Assembly: GCA_964618455.1 (NCBI GenBank)
Contig: CAZUAQ010000025.1
Span: 1-64,000 of the forward strand
Direction of reading: 5' to 3'
DNA length: 64,000 bases
From: CAZUAQ01 sp964618455
Lineage (GTDB): Bacteria; Planctomycetota; Phycisphaerae; UBA1845; PWPN01
Part shown: in pieces, positions 37,301 through 46,357 of the stretch
Numbering within the stretch: the stretch's first letter is position 1
Layout: the number at the start of each line of letters is the position of its first letter
Notes under the pieces: model-generated
Seen by the model: the letters and a program-made list of their open reading frames with translations, nothing else
Databases searched by the model: none
Told to the model about the DNA's origin: nothing
Program-made: the position numbers and the translations under genes

Positions 37301-38149
37301 AACCCGGCGAAATACAGGGTTGACGTTAATACCGACATAAACCCCGGCCACGGAGGACAGGGAGCCATTACCTCGCCGTATTGTCAGGTCTTCGAACGTG
37401 CTTGAAGTTTCGTACAAGGTTATCACACGACCGCTGTAGTCGCCGTCAATGAACGTCTGGTCGCGCCCCTGCCCGCGAATGGTGAGATTCTTCAATTGCA
37501 GCACAATACCCGCCTCGACCAACGTGCCCGAGCCGATCTCGATGATATCACCGCTTACGGCATCATTGATTGCACCCTGCAGCGTGTCCGAAATCGTGCC
37601 CTGAGTCACGTTCAGGATCGCGGGCGAGATGTCAAATGCTCCGGCCTTAACGACGATGTTGTCGAAGTTATACGACTCGGACGTACCGGGGGTCCCCGTG
37701 ATCACCAGTTCGTCCAGCACCTGAAACGGATCGTCGCTCACGATGGTTTCAAAACCGTTGGGGACAAGGTTAGCAGTCTGATCGAGAACAAGACTGCCGT
37801 TGAGGAAGCCCTGGATCGAGAGCTCGAGCGTGCCGCTGAATGTGTTGGCGTCCATGCTGACAAAAACGAACGTTCCGGTGGTGTTCTCGGTAACAGTGAC
37901 TGCGGCCGGTACCGGCACGCCACCGGTATAATTTGGCCCTAGCGCATAGATCGAAGGCCCGGGATTGCCGCCGGAGACATTTTGATACAGGCTTCCGGCA
38001 GTCGGCTCGACAGCGAAAGTGTTCTCTACGTATGTGGTGAATGGATCCGTGTCCGGGCCCGGAAGGCCGTCGAACGTAATGGTAGCTGCATAAACCGGCG
38101 CGGCCAATGCCGTTGTAGCGAATAGCAGCGCTCGGATGAAGGTCCGCAT
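34400..38149 (-). CDS. Giant secreted protein: beta-helix, TSP3, PA14, LamG, dockerin-like
   Basis: From the ATG at 38149 (AGGAG upstream) it has about 1249 residues. There is a signal peptide (FIRALLFATTALAAPVYA), a beta-sandwich, a right-handed beta-helix region (about 180-460, with repeated G..N.I../F.NC.F patterns), thrombospondin type 3 calcium repeats (DYDGDGIPNETDTCPGFDD), a PA14 domain (LLIDDWTDHAPQDES), a further beta domain, a LamG-like lectin domain (WRFEEGAGATAQDTVG), more TSP3 repeats and two dockerin-like loops ending NPGDPACAD. It is likely an extracellular adhesin or carbohydrate-binding protein. It lies between the two tRNA-Gly 3' halves. Confidence 0.8.
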   Translation of the reverse strand: MRTFIRALLFATTALAAPVYAATITFDGLPGPDTDPFTTYVENTFAVEPTAGSLYQNVSGGNPGPSIYALGPNYTGGVPVPAAVTVTENTTGTFVFVSMDANTFSGTLELSIQGFLNGSLVLDQTANLVPNGFETIVSDDPFQVLDELVITGTPGTSESYNFDNIVVKAGAFDISPAILNVTQGTISDTLQGAINDAVSGDIIEIGSGTLVEAGIVLQLKNLTIRGQGRDQTFIDGDYSGRVITLYETSSTFEDLTIRRGNGSLSSVAGVYVGINVNPVFRRVDFREHDGAGASPHSAVGSTGSGTALFEECRFIDNFGASDASAFGGVNGIFINCLFAGNNGAASTVEGSGATSLVNCTFGRNTDEIAVYNNAAATNCIFDGSNTISVLGGGATASYCLFPGGTGTNISNVPTFLYAAGGDYRLDTFSWGIDAADYDTYVANGGGSVDLSGLSRTFDHPSFLNLGVGAVKYLDMGAFEYNSDYDGDGIPNETDTCPGFDDTVDADGDGVGDACDLCPGLDNSIDCNGNGASDCDEMNVNGLIGSYYPSNNLSGSPAVWIDAGIDFDWGVGRPSYSVGTDNFSVRWTGYVRTEAAGDYTFTTRTDDGARLWVDGQLLIDDWTDHAPQDESGVISLGAYTEYPITFEYYEATGGAVAQLRWTPPGQSDEVIPAGNLIPNQDCDGNDVPDDCEPEPVFEATSPGFGCTPTTKDWVVPDAVATLSDVALEVTGQGWIGNNGSGIDVFVNNNYVTKLFNEYIGNGGCVGPQVRFVPISAADWNYYLQTDGAITITLQNAGFGCGPGCTVLFSSTVSHIEDVDPDNDGVRTGCDKCLGDDAAGDTDADNVCDDVDACPGFDDYLDTDGDGAPDGCDNCADDANADQLDSEGPNPALSPVAAWRFEEGAGATAQDTVGANDATLSGDFWAPGRYGTGISLNGTTDSAVVPNSADFNFDTADTFTVTAWIQAPSQQADLSVTDNMIIEKWDTQGGYPFVIRIFNETHANEGRIFAARYDGSNGSGVLSQARVNDGRWHHVAFVRDAGGMLRLYIDGIEEDAVVDSTVNTTANNSDLYFGERGNVGSYYFAGSIDEVTIFSTDLSDTEIANVATIGLGDGVGDVCDICPGFDDNLDADNDGIPDGCDACPGFDDTLDADTDGIPDGCDLCPSTIPGATVDADGCPPAIPADFDNDGDVDKDDVDAFEACASGPAVLVAGGCEDKDFDNDGDGDQSDFAVVQRCISGANNPGDPACAD

Positions 38150-38658
38150 AAGAGCTCTCCTGGCAGTAGAGTATGAAATCAAAGTATTCGTCTCTCACGC
38201 CGTCGCGCGAGCATGCGTCCGACCATCCCCAACGACGATAGCGAAACGAGTTCGAGCGCAAAACGGCTTTCCGTGAGGCTCGTCTGCTGCCCGCAATAAC
38301 CCCTCGCCATCGAAGACGAAGGCCCGACCGGCGGCGTAGTTCCCAATGAATCTCGCTGTGGAGCATCGCACTGCCCGCCACGACTCGATAAACATGCTAG
38401 GCCTCTATACTGGCCGGGACACTGGACAAGCGTCTCACACTTTGATGGACAGGCGCCTCACGTGCTTAAGTGATTGCCAGAAAAATGTTTACGACCAGAA
38501 TACACAGAGATTGCCGGTCTTATTTATCCGAATGGGACTGACAATAATTCGAGCTTGGGTTAAATCCGGGCGATCGGACCTGCTAATATGGATTCTGAAC
38601 AGAATCTCTTACACCGTCTTCATGACTTTCCGTGAGATGGTATTTGCGTGGCAGATAT
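38150..38658. other. Divergent intergenic region
   Basis: About 500 bases between the giant secreted protein gene (leftward) and the AraC-type gene (rightward). No gene, repeat or clear operator is seen; both promoters should lie here. Confidence 0.5.
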
Positions 38659-39729
38659 ATGGCAGAACAACGTTCGGACAATCGGTTAGATAATGAACTC
38701 GATCCTGTGAGGCTTCCCGTTCTTACGTTCAGTACGCCGCCCGGAACAGATGCCTTCGAAATGTGGCACGAGGTGACGAGGACGATGTACGAGGTCCGAG
38801 CCCGCGGAGAACTGCCGTCCTTTCGTGCCGAATCGGAGTTCTACGAACTGGACGGTCTGGTCTTCGGCCGAGCCTCGTACAGCGGCACAACCTACACGCG
38901 CGAGCCGCAGCATTTGAGAAGTGGCGAGACCGATCGAATCAGCTTGCAGTTGCCGATCGGGGGAGGCGTCGAGCGTGGACTGATCGGGGACCGTCCCTTC
39001 GCGGCGGCCACGGATCGAATCACTTTGCGGGACTGGGCGCATCCGTTCACGACTGCATCAGAACCCCATGAGCAACTGAGTCTGCTGATCCCGCGCGAGC
39101 GCGTCATCGCTCACGACTTCGTCTACGAACAACGGCCGGTCATCACGTGGATGCTGGATGCGCCACAGGGTCGGATGCTGGCCAATGCATTGATCTCGCT
39201 CTGGCAGGCGCTGCCGGAAGCCAGCGCGGCTGATGCGCCCACGCTGGCGGGAGGGATCCTCGGTCTGCTCAATGGATTGATCTCGCCGGACTCCGGCCGG
39301 CGTCAAGAGCCTTTGCCTCCGCAGGCATTGCTCGGTGCCATGACGCGATTTCTCGATACCCGCTTGGCCGACCCTACTCTCGGCGTCGATCAGCTACTGG
39401 CAGCATTTCGTTGCTCGCGGGCTAGCGTGTATCGATGCTTCAGGGAGTGCGGCGGTGTTCAATCCTACATACGAACTCAGCGGCTAGCGAACTGCTTCCG
39501 CGACTTGAAGCGGCTGACATCCTCTCGACAGCGTGTGCGTGAGGTAGCCCTGCGATGGGGCTTCACGGACATGAGCCATTTCTATCGCGTGTTCAAGCGA
39601 CAGTTTGGAATCACGCCTTCCGAGGTCGTTGATGCTGCAAGGCGCGATGACACCGAAATGCCTTCGACAAGTCTTTCTGCCGAACGCGACGAGATTGCCA
39701 CGATCCACGACTGGTTTGCGCAAACCTGA
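38659..39729 (+). CDS. AraC-family transcription regulator
   Basis: About 356 residues from the ATG at 38659. The first about 230 resemble the AraC-binding-like sensory domain of the family that includes FeaR/ToxT-like proteins (RISLQLPIGGGVERG, EQLSLLIPRERV). The C-terminal about 110 hold the two helix-turn-helix motifs (LAAFRCSRASVYRCFRECGG, then VREVALRWGFTDMSHFYRVF and FGITPSEV). It is divergent from the giant secreted protein gene and could control it. It lies between the tRNA-Gly 3' halves, so it may be part of a mobile segment. Confidence 0.88.
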   Translation: MAEQRSDNRLDNELDPVRLPVLTFSTPPGTDAFEMWHEVTRTMYEVRARGELPSFRAESEFYELDGLVFGRASYSGTTYTREPQHLRSGETDRISLQLPIGGGVERGLIGDRPFAAATDRITLRDWAHPFTTASEPHEQLSLLIPRERVIAHDFVYEQRPVITWMLDAPQGRMLANALISLWQALPEASAADAPTLAGGILGLLNGLISPDSGRRQEPLPPQALLGAMTRFLDTRLADPTLGVDQLLAAFRCSRASVYRCFRECGGVQSYIRTQRLANCFRDLKRLTSSRQRVREVALRWGFTDMSHFYRVFKRQFGITPSEVVDAARRDDTEMPSTSLSAERDEIATIHDWFAQT

Positions 39730-40404
39730 AACCCGCGGGCGCCGAGGCCAATCCAGGCAACGAATCGATTTGGGTTCTGTTAACGGCAGGCTCCCTGCGT
39801 ACGCTGATCGCCTCCCGGATTACCTCTATATACGCCTTTATCGCTCGTTGATGGAGGGTAGCTTGCAGGAGACATGTAGTAGGTCACTGGGATTCTGGCA
39901 CTGAATCACGCCTGTGGTCTTGCGCCCCGTCTTGACGTCGAGATCCAAGCAGCCGCTGCATGCTTGTGTCGACGGTCCCGGTCCGGAAGCGGCTGTTGAT
40001 GACATCCAGTCCGTGAGCAGGCAGTCGCCGGAAGCCTCGCCCGTCCTGTGAGCGGGCCGGTTTCGGCTATTCGAGGAGTGTTCTGTTGGGCGCTGGAGTT
40101 GGTCACTGAGTTGGTCAGTCGCCACGTGGTAGTGTCTTGTTATGGAGTGCTCAGTGACTTGTTGCCCACCCGCGAACCTCGTTTTCACCCAAACAAGGCG
40201 ATGTAAGTGACTGCAATAAAAGCGTTTGCGTGCTGAATCCCGAGTTCCCAAGCTGGACGTCGTGGGTTCGAATCCCATCGCCCGCTATTTCGCGTAACTC
40301 ACATGCCGAACGCTGTTTAGCGTGCCTGCCTGCGTCGGGCAGTGCGGCTGCGAGCCTCTGGAAGAGTGGTACTTTGCTACTTTTCGACCAGAAGGAGCAG
40401 TCGC
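39730..40404. other. Gene-free stretch with att-like repeat
   Basis: No real gene is seen. The second tRNA-Gly 3' half lies at 40245-40288. The sequence GAGTTGGTCACTGAGTTGGTCAG near 40095 resembles a stretch near 34148 just after the first half, which may be a leftover of related element ends. Confidence 0.5.
40245..40288 (+). repeat. tRNA-Gly(CCC) 3' half, att-like direct repeat 2
   Basis: Identical over 44 bases to 33898-33941, again starting at the anticodon loop and lacking the 5' tRNA half. A truncated integrase begins 117 bases further on, in the orientation expected next to an attachment site. The intact tRNA-Gly gene should be elsewhere in the genome. Confidence 0.85.
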
Positions 40405-40697
40405 GTGGCCCGGAAATCATCCTCACGTATCCCCAAGTACCGCCTTCACGAGCCGTCCGGTCTCGCTGTCGTTCGACTCAACGGCGAGGACACCTACCTC
40501 GGTCCACACGGGTCGAAGGAGAGGTACAGAAGTACGCCCGGCTCATCAAGGAGTGGCTGGCGAACCACAAGCTGCTGGTGCCGGCGGATGAACTCTCCGA
40601 AGTCCCGAGCAACCTGACAGTTCACGAACTCATGGACGCGTATCTGGAATTCGCCAACCGAATTGACCGTCAGTATCGGCAAGCGGGAATCCACTGA
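40405..40697 (+). pseudogene. Truncated, frameshifted integrase
   Basis: A GTG at 40405 with GAAGGAG seven bases upstream starts VARKSSSRIPKYRLHEPSG and continues VVRLNGEDTYLGPHGSKE, the N-terminal opening of planctomycete tyrosine-recombinase integrases. Near 40515-40530 the reading moves to another frame, which continues QKYARLIKEWLANHKLL and LTVHELMDAYLEFA as in that family, and stops at 40697. The core-binding and catalytic (R..HxxR..Y) domains are missing. Its position next to a tRNA-Gly 3' half fits an inactivated integrative element. Confidence 0.8.
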
Positions 40698-40795
40698 TTG
40701 GGCAACGTCCTATGCTGATGAATGACGACCTGTCGAGGAGGCTAACTCTCCGGTGATCAAGAAGGTCGTTACCGAAATGGAGCGGTAGGCCCCGT

Positions 40796-41626
40796 TCAGT
40801 GACCTTCACCGCCGACCAGTTTGGCATCGAGATCGCCCGTGTACCAGATGCTCGGTACATCCTCACCGTCCGTCTCCCGGATGTCACTGACGTGCCCGTC
40901 GAGCCAGGCCGTCTGACACCGCTTCCGGTGGCGGAAGACCTCTTCCATGAAGTTGGGGAACCACGGCGGCTGGCCGCCCTGGCCGACACCGCGCGGCGGC
41001 AGTCGCCATTGCTGCAGGTTCTTGGCATTCCCGCCGAGGCACAACATGTCCTGATTGATGCTGTCCAGACGTTGCTCGATGTGATCCTGGAAGAAGATCA
41101 CCTGAGACTGCAGTTTGAAGTCCGTATCGACCTGCCGTCCGGCATCCTGTTTTTCCGGATGCAGTACCGTGTAACCATTAAGTCCGTAGGAACACTGCTT
41201 GAAAAACTGCTGGTAGGGTTCGCCCATGCCGTTCTCGGGCCAGTCGTCGACGCGCTTCTGACTCGGGCAGGCCCAGACATCGCGATTCTTTTCGTACTTG
41301 TAGTAAGCGATTCCCCAGTACGCCAGGTTGTCATCCTTCTTGTAGGGCTTGATGGGAATCGTGTCGTCGTTCGCCTTCTGGCGCTGCCACGCGTTGTCCC
41401 ACAAGCCATGATTGCTGGCCCGATGAGTCCACCCCTTGTGATCGATGGTGTACATCATCATGGCGTTGTACAGGTCCTTCATGTGCGCGCCGCACACGAC
41501 CTTCTTGGCCTGCTCTCTCGCGCGCGACATGGAGGGCAGGAGGATACTGACAAGCAGCGCGATAATGGCAACGACAACGAGTACCTCGATCAGGGTGAAG
41601 CCCGATCTGACTTTTTGTGCTCTCAC
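40796..41626 (-). CDS. Pseudopilin-like protein with H-X9-DG-type end
   Basis: A GTG start at 41626 with GGAGG about nine bases upstream gives 276 residues opening RSGFTLIEVLVVVAIIALL, the prepilin peptidase signal. The C-terminal part has RKRCQTAWLDGHVSDI, close to the H-X9-DG motif of planctomycete pseudopilins, and an ACPS segment near residue 115. It is related to the protein at 801-1544. It lies between the integrase remnant and the repeat protein gene and is transcribed leftward; the terminator at 41751 separates it from the gene upstream. Confidence 0.85.
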   Translation of the reverse strand: MRAQKVRSGFTLIEVLVVVAIIALLVSILLPSMSRAREQAKKVVCGAHMKDLYNAMMMYTIDHKGWTHRASNHGLWDNAWQRQKANDDTIPIKPYKKDDNLAYWGIAYYKYEKNRDVWACPSQKRVDDWPENGMGEPYQQFFKQCSYGLNGYTVLHPEKQDAGRQVDTDFKLQSQVIFFQDHIEQRLDSINQDMLCLGGNAKNLQQWRLPPRGVGQGGQPPWFPNFMEEVFRHRKRCQTAWLDGHVSDIRETDGEDVPSIWYTGDLDAKLVGGEGH

Positions 41627-41750
41627 GTGCGTGGTCCTCCACTTCCAGAAAGCAGTGCATTGTGTTCCATCAACGATGAACGGAATGCCCGGAACAATAG
41701 GCGATTCTCGCCAAGTCTCATCCGTGATCGGTCAAACAAAAAAGAGATGA

Positions 41751-41779
41751 CGGGCCGCCACCACAATGGTGGCGGCCCG
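41751..41779 (-). terminator. Rho-independent terminator of the repeat-protein gene
   Basis: A perfect 12-base stem CGGGCCGCCACC/GGTGGCGGCCCG with a five-base loop is followed on the minus strand by TCATCTCTTTTTTGTTTG. It lies 52 bases after the stop at 41832, on the leftward strand. Confidence 0.85.
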
Positions 41780-41831
41780 TCTCAGTTACACATCACTCCA
41801 GCCGCGGAGGGATATCTAGGCAAATGCCCAC

Positions 41832-44800
41832 TTACGGTGCCGGGTTATCACATGCCGGATCCGCCGGCACAAAGGCACCCGAAGAGCAAGCCTTGAAGGC
41901 ATCCGCGTCCACCGCATCGATCACCGAGTCGGTGTTGACATCCGACAGCAGGCACGCATTCAGGCTCGCCGGGGTCAGGGGACCCGAGCAGAGCTGGAAG
42001 AACGCGTGGTCCGTGCCGTCGACGTCGCCGTCGTTGTCGTAGTCGAACACGGGATCCGTGGTCGGCAGGATGGAGAGCAACGCGAGATTGTCGATTGCCC
42101 ACCACCAGTCATTGCCTGCGGTTTCCATACCGAACGTGAACTGAACCGTATCGGCTACGGGGTTATCCAGACGGAGCAGCACGGTCTCGTTGGTGGCGTC
42201 CGGCTTGAAGACGAAGCCCGGATCCACAGGAATGGGAAGCGAGTCCCACAGGATCAGGTCCTCGGGCGGACCGCCATCAAAGGAGACGCGTACCGTTGCC
42301 TGCTGAAAGTCCTCGAAGCGCCAGCTCGAGTCGAACAGGAAGAACAGTGTGCGCTGTTGCACGCCGGTTACCGAAATCTCGGGCGTGGTGAGGAACGCGT
42401 CATACACACCTTCGGTATGCTCGTTGTCGTCCCACTCGTCCGGATCGGCCACGGCAACAACGTTCTGTCCCTTGGTGAACTGGCTGCGGTCCTGGTCGCC
42501 CGCGACCGCGACCCACCATGTAGGATCGGTGAAGGCCCAACCGGCCCATTCCGTGACACCATCGGTGGCATCATCACCGGCACCGGGAACCATGGTGTCG
42601 TCGACGACCCAGCCGGCCGGCGGCGTCTCGCTCCAGACCTCGTCGCTGGAGAAGATCTCATTCGTGGACGGCGTCAGGACGACACCTTCGAAGTCTTCCA
42701 TGAGGAAGTTCGTCGGCACAGCCGCGATGTCGCCATCGACCGATACGTTGTCGATCGCCCACCACCAGTCATTGCCCGCTTCGAAGTAGCGGAAACGCAG
42801 TGTGGCCGTATTCGCACCGGCCGGGTTGTTCAGAGGAATGGTCACCACCTCAGAGATGGCATCCGCCTTGAAACCTGGATCCTGCGCGTTCGCCACCGAG
42901 GAATCCCACAGCAGGACCTGCTGCTCGGGACCGGCATCGTACGACACGGTGATCTCCGCGGACTGGAAATCTTCCGAACGCCAGCTCGACGCGAAAGTCA
43001 ACTCCAGCGTATCCTGATCGGCGCCGGTGATATCGATCGTCGGCGTGAAGATAGATGTATCCATCAGCGCGATCGACTCGGGATCACCCAGGTCGTCCCA
43101 CTCATCGCCGTCGGCGATGGCAGCCACGCCGTCACCGTCCACGAACGAGCCACGGCTCTGACCAGCCACGTCGTCCCAGAAGGAGATCAATGCGAAGGAC
43201 CAGCCTTCCCACTCTTCGACACCCACGAGCGGGTCGCCAATGCCAGGCACGCTCGTATCTTCGCGTGCCCAGCCGGCAGGCGGTACATCCGTCCAGACGT
43301 CCTCCAGAGGCTTCAACACCGGATCATCCACGGGATCCAGCAGCGGACCCACTCCTTCGAAGTCCTCCGTGAACAGGTTCGTCGGAACGGCGGCGATTTC
43401 GCCATCCACCGAGATGTTGTCGATGGCCCACCACCAGTCATTCCCGCCATCGAAGAGACGGAAGCGAATGATTGCGGAGCCGTTACCGCCGGGATTATTC
43501 AGAGGAATGGTGACGGTTTCGTTGGTATTGTCGTCCTTGAAATTCGGATCGTTGGAATCCGACACCCAGAGGAGAACCTCCTGCTCGGGACCGGCATCGT
43601 ACGACACCGTGATCTGCGCCTTCTGAAGGTCCTCATCGCGCCAACTTGAATCGAACGTGAGTTCCAACGAGTTGGCATCAACACCCGTAACGTCAATCGC
43701 GGGCGTCAGGATCGAGGTATCCATCAGCGCGATACCGTCAGGATCACCCAGGTCATCCCATTCGTCGGGGTCGGCTACCGCCACGATGCCCTGCCCCAGG
43801 TCGAAGGTCGTTCGACCCTGGTCATCGACGGACGACCAGAATGCCTTGTCCGCGAAGGACCAGCCTTCCCACTCCTCGACACCTTCGGCGGGATCGCCGA
43901 TGCCGGGAACTGAAGGATCCTCACGCGTCCAACCGGACGGCGGTACATCGGTCCACACTTCGCGGAACTGACCGCATTCTTCGTCGAGACAGATGCCCAG
44001 CGCGACGCTGTCGAAGTTCTCTTCCCAGACCGTGATGGCATCCGGATTGACCTCGGCGGTGATGTTGACGTCGTCGATGGCCCACCACCAGTCGTTACCC
44101 GCATCCAGCATGCCGAAGCGGACCTGGAACGAGGTCGCGCCTTCAGGGTTCTGCAGCGGGAGCTGAACCACTTCGTTCGTGGCGTCGGCCTTGAAATTCG
44201 GTCCGGCGACCGACTCCCATCGGAGTACCTCGGTCCAGGGACCATTGTCGTAGGACACTTCGATCACGGCGGTCTGCGTATCCTCGGGACGCCAGCTCGA
44301 AGCAAATTCCAGCTGCGCGGTCAGCGGAGCCGCCGCCTGAAGCTGAATCGTGGGTGTGATCAGGTAACTGTTAAACAGCATGATGCTCTCGGGGTCACCG
44401 AGGTCATCCCACTCGTCGGGATCGGCCACCGCCACCACATCCCCCAGTTCGAAGGCATCTACGAAGTCCAGACGACCCTGATCTTCGGCGACTTCCGCCC
44501 ACCAGGCACCGGACGGGAACGACCAGCCTTCCCACTCCTCGACACCTTCCAGCGGGTCGCCGATTCCGGCCACGCCCGTGTTGTCCACCGTCCAGCCGGC
44601 CGGAGGATTCGGGGTCCATGTGTTCGGGGGCAGCGGGGCCTCATCAATCGGCGCACCGAGAATGACGCCCTCAAAGCCTTCGGTGAGGAAGTTGGTCGGC
44701 ACGCCGCCGACTTCGCCGTCTACCGAAACATCGTCCAACGCCCACCACCAGTCGTTGCCGGCGTCGAACATGATGAACTTGACATCCAACTCCGTGATGC

Positions 44801-45452
44801 CACCGCCGTTGGGCAGCGCAATCGTGACACGCTCACTGACCGCATCCGTCTTGAAATTGGGATCATTGACGTCAGACGTCCAACGAAGAACCTCGATATC
44901 CGGGCCATTGTCGATGCTGATCTCGATACGTGCTTTCTGGAAGTCCTCGGGACGCCAGCTCGAGTCGAACGAGAGCTCCAGTGTGCCGGAATCGACGCCG
45001 GTCACGTCGAGATCGTCGATCGACAGCGTCGTGTTGTACGTGCCGAATGCCTCAGGATCGCCAAGATCGTCCCACTCGTCGGGATCCGCGATGGCGATCA
45101 CGCCATCGGCCAGGGCGAACTGCGAGCGATCCTGGTCGCCGGCGACGATGGTCCACCACGTGTAACTGGCGAAGCTCCAGCCTTCCCACTCGGCCACACC
45201 TTCGACGGGATTGCCGACTTCAGGAACACCCGGCGGGGGTTCGGTGACGCTGACGCTCCAGCCTGCCGGAGGGACATTGGTCCAGACATTGCCGCCCGGC
45301 GCCGGTTCATCCACCGGAGGAACGAAATCACCGACCAAACCGTCGAAGTTCTCGCTCAGTAAGCCGATTTCAAGTGCCGAAGCCATTGGCGCAACCGTCA
45401 TCGCGGCCGCCAATGACAAGGCCAATCCCATACTCTTTCTGCCCATTCTCAT
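41832..45452 (-). CDS. Secreted protein of five WWWAIDN/DPDEWDD repeats
   Basis: From the ATG at 45452 (AGGAG eight bases upstream) it has about 1206 residues with a signal peptide (LALSLAAAMTVAPMASA). Five tandem copies of a domain of about 219 residues follow, each with E(N/D/G)F(D/E)G, PPAGW, GV.EW.GWSF, ADPDEWDD, SSWR.ED, SYD.GP and AGNDWWWAIDN. These read as jelly-roll beta-sandwiches, possibly carbohydrate- or lipid-binding, but I cannot name the family. The end has two calcium loops (DYDNDGDVDGTDH, DVNTDSVIDAVDA) and ADPACDNPAP. It is divergent from a phosphatase gene carrying two more copies. Confidence 0.82.
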   Translation of the reverse strand: MRMGRKSMGLALSLAAAMTVAPMASALEIGLLSENFDGLVGDFVPPVDEPAPGGNVWTNVPPAGWSVSVTEPPPGVPEVGNPVEGVAEWEGWSFASYTWWTIVAGDQDRSQFALADGVIAIADPDEWDDLGDPEAFGTYNTTLSIDDLDVTGVDSGTLELSFDSSWRPEDFQKARIEISIDNGPDIEVLRWTSDVNDPNFKTDAVSERVTIALPNGGGITELDVKFIMFDAGNDWWWALDDVSVDGEVGGVPTNFLTEGFEGVILGAPIDEAPLPPNTWTPNPPAGWTVDNTGVAGIGDPLEGVEEWEGWSFPSGAWWAEVAEDQGRLDFVDAFELGDVVAVADPDEWDDLGDPESIMLFNSYLITPTIQLQAAAPLTAQLEFASSWRPEDTQTAVIEVSYDNGPWTEVLRWESVAGPNFKADATNEVVQLPLQNPEGATSFQVRFGMLDAGNDWWWAIDDVNITAEVNPDAITVWEENFDSVALGICLDEECGQFREVWTDVPPSGWTREDPSVPGIGDPAEGVEEWEGWSFADKAFWSSVDDQGRTTFDLGQGIVAVADPDEWDDLGDPDGIALMDTSILTPAIDVTGVDANSLELTFDSSWRDEDLQKAQITVSYDAGPEQEVLLWVSDSNDPNFKDDNTNETVTIPLNNPGGNGSAIIRFRLFDGGNDWWWAIDNISVDGEIAAVPTNLFTEDFEGVGPLLDPVDDPVLKPLEDVWTDVPPAGWAREDTSVPGIGDPLVGVEEWEGWSFALISFWDDVAGQSRGSFVDGDGVAAIADGDEWDDLGDPESIALMDTSIFTPTIDITGADQDTLELTFASSWRSEDFQSAEITVSYDAGPEQQVLLWDSSVANAQDPGFKADAISEVVTIPLNNPAGANTATLRFRYFEAGNDWWWAIDNVSVDGDIAAVPTNFLMEDFEGVVLTPSTNEIFSSDEVWSETPPAGWVVDDTMVPGAGDDATDGVTEWAGWAFTDPTWWVAVAGDQDRSQFTKGQNVVAVADPDEWDDNEHTEGVYDAFLTTPEISVTGVQQRTLFFLFDSSWRFEDFQQATVRVSFDGGPPEDLILWDSLPIPVDPGFVFKPDATNETVLLRLDNPVADTVQFTFGMETAGNDWWWAIDNLALLSILPTTDPVFDYDNDGDVDGTDHAFFQLCSGPLTPASLNACLLSDVNTDSVIDAVDADAFKACSSGAFVPADPACDNPAP

Positions 45453-46357
45453 GAGTTGTGCTCCTTTTCCTGCCTCATCTAGACTCAATATTCTTCACGA
45501 CACCACATGAACAACGCGTTTTTCATGTGATGCCGCGCATCTCTGACGTCGATTTCGAATGCAATCTCAAGCACTTGAAGAAGCGATCCAGTGCGTGCTG
45601 AAACGACTGCATCTCTCGCGCTGCAAACACGTTTCCCGACTTGCTGCGCTTTACCACGAGTGCATGACAGTTTTTTCGTGTGCCCGAGGATGGATACATC
45701 CTTCAAGATGCGGAGAGTTTAAGACGCGTGCGAAACGATACAAGATGGTATTTGCCAATTTACCAATAACTTTGTACCAGCTTAGCGAATACCAAGTGAA
45801 TCATCTGAAAGCGATATGTTTGAACCGTCACGAAATCAAAACGAAACAATCGGTGAGATTCGACCTCAGAACAACGTCTTTCCTGTTTTCGACAACGAGC
45901 CTGTACTGCTGTGAACAACGGGGGATTGATTATTGAATTCGCATGAAGCCTGCGCTAATCACTCGACGGATTACCATCACACGTACTAATTGATCCAACT
46001 TCAAATGATGCATACACCCGTGACATGCCTTAGTCAGAATTCTCAGATTCCCCACTCTTCCTTCTCTTACATTGCATGCTGAAAACATCTTGTCCTAACG
46101 TTCACGTCGAAACATGTAAGATAGGGAACTGGCTGGTCGAATTGACCAAAGCAGGGAGTCAACATCGACCACTAACTTTAAATTAACCTTCCGCCAACAA
46201 TACTGCCGCCACCAGCGAGTATGATGTCCCCGCAATCGTGACGATCGAATGCGGGCCGTAATAATCTTGGCTGTATCAGCGAAGTAGTTATATGTCCCGA
46301 GATGATCTCCCGTGAGGTCTTTCCCCCATTTCAACTTCAGCGAAGGATAAGAAGTAG
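45453..46357. other. Divergent intergenic region
   Basis: About 900 bases, more AT-rich to the eye than its surroundings, between the two repeat-protein genes. A short open frame at 45559-45936 has no protein-like features or ribosome site and is not called. The region presumably carries the promoters for both genes and perhaps for the phn operon. Confidence 0.5.
46172..46192 (+). promoter_or_regulatory. Candidate phosphate-type regulatory site 1
   Basis: The stretch CTAACTTTAAATTAACCTTCC resembles GTTAGCAATAAACTAACACTTCC at 59668-59690 (both about TA.C...AAA.TAAC.CTTCC). Both lie upstream of phosphatase genes. They could be sites for a phosphate-starvation regulator; two examples are too few to be firm. 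Confidence 0.3.

Noticed and set aside
39838..40278. 146-residue minus-strand open frame starting MGFEPTTSSLG
   Set aside because: This opening is the reverse reading of a tRNA T arm and acceptor end, a well-known false gene; it comes from the tRNA-Gly 3' half.
42006..43649. 547-residue open frame opposite the repeat-protein gene
   Set aside because: It is the complementary reading of repetitive coding DNA; the minus-strand protein has a signal peptide, repeats and a terminator.
41832..45452. CRISPR or short DNA tandem array
   Set aside because: The repeats are long protein-domain repeats of about 657 bases with diverged DNA, not short direct repeats with spacers. No CRISPR array was seen anywhere in the window.
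45559..45936. 125-residue open frame in the divergent intergenic region
   Set aside because: No ribosome site, no protein-like composition and no recognisable motif.
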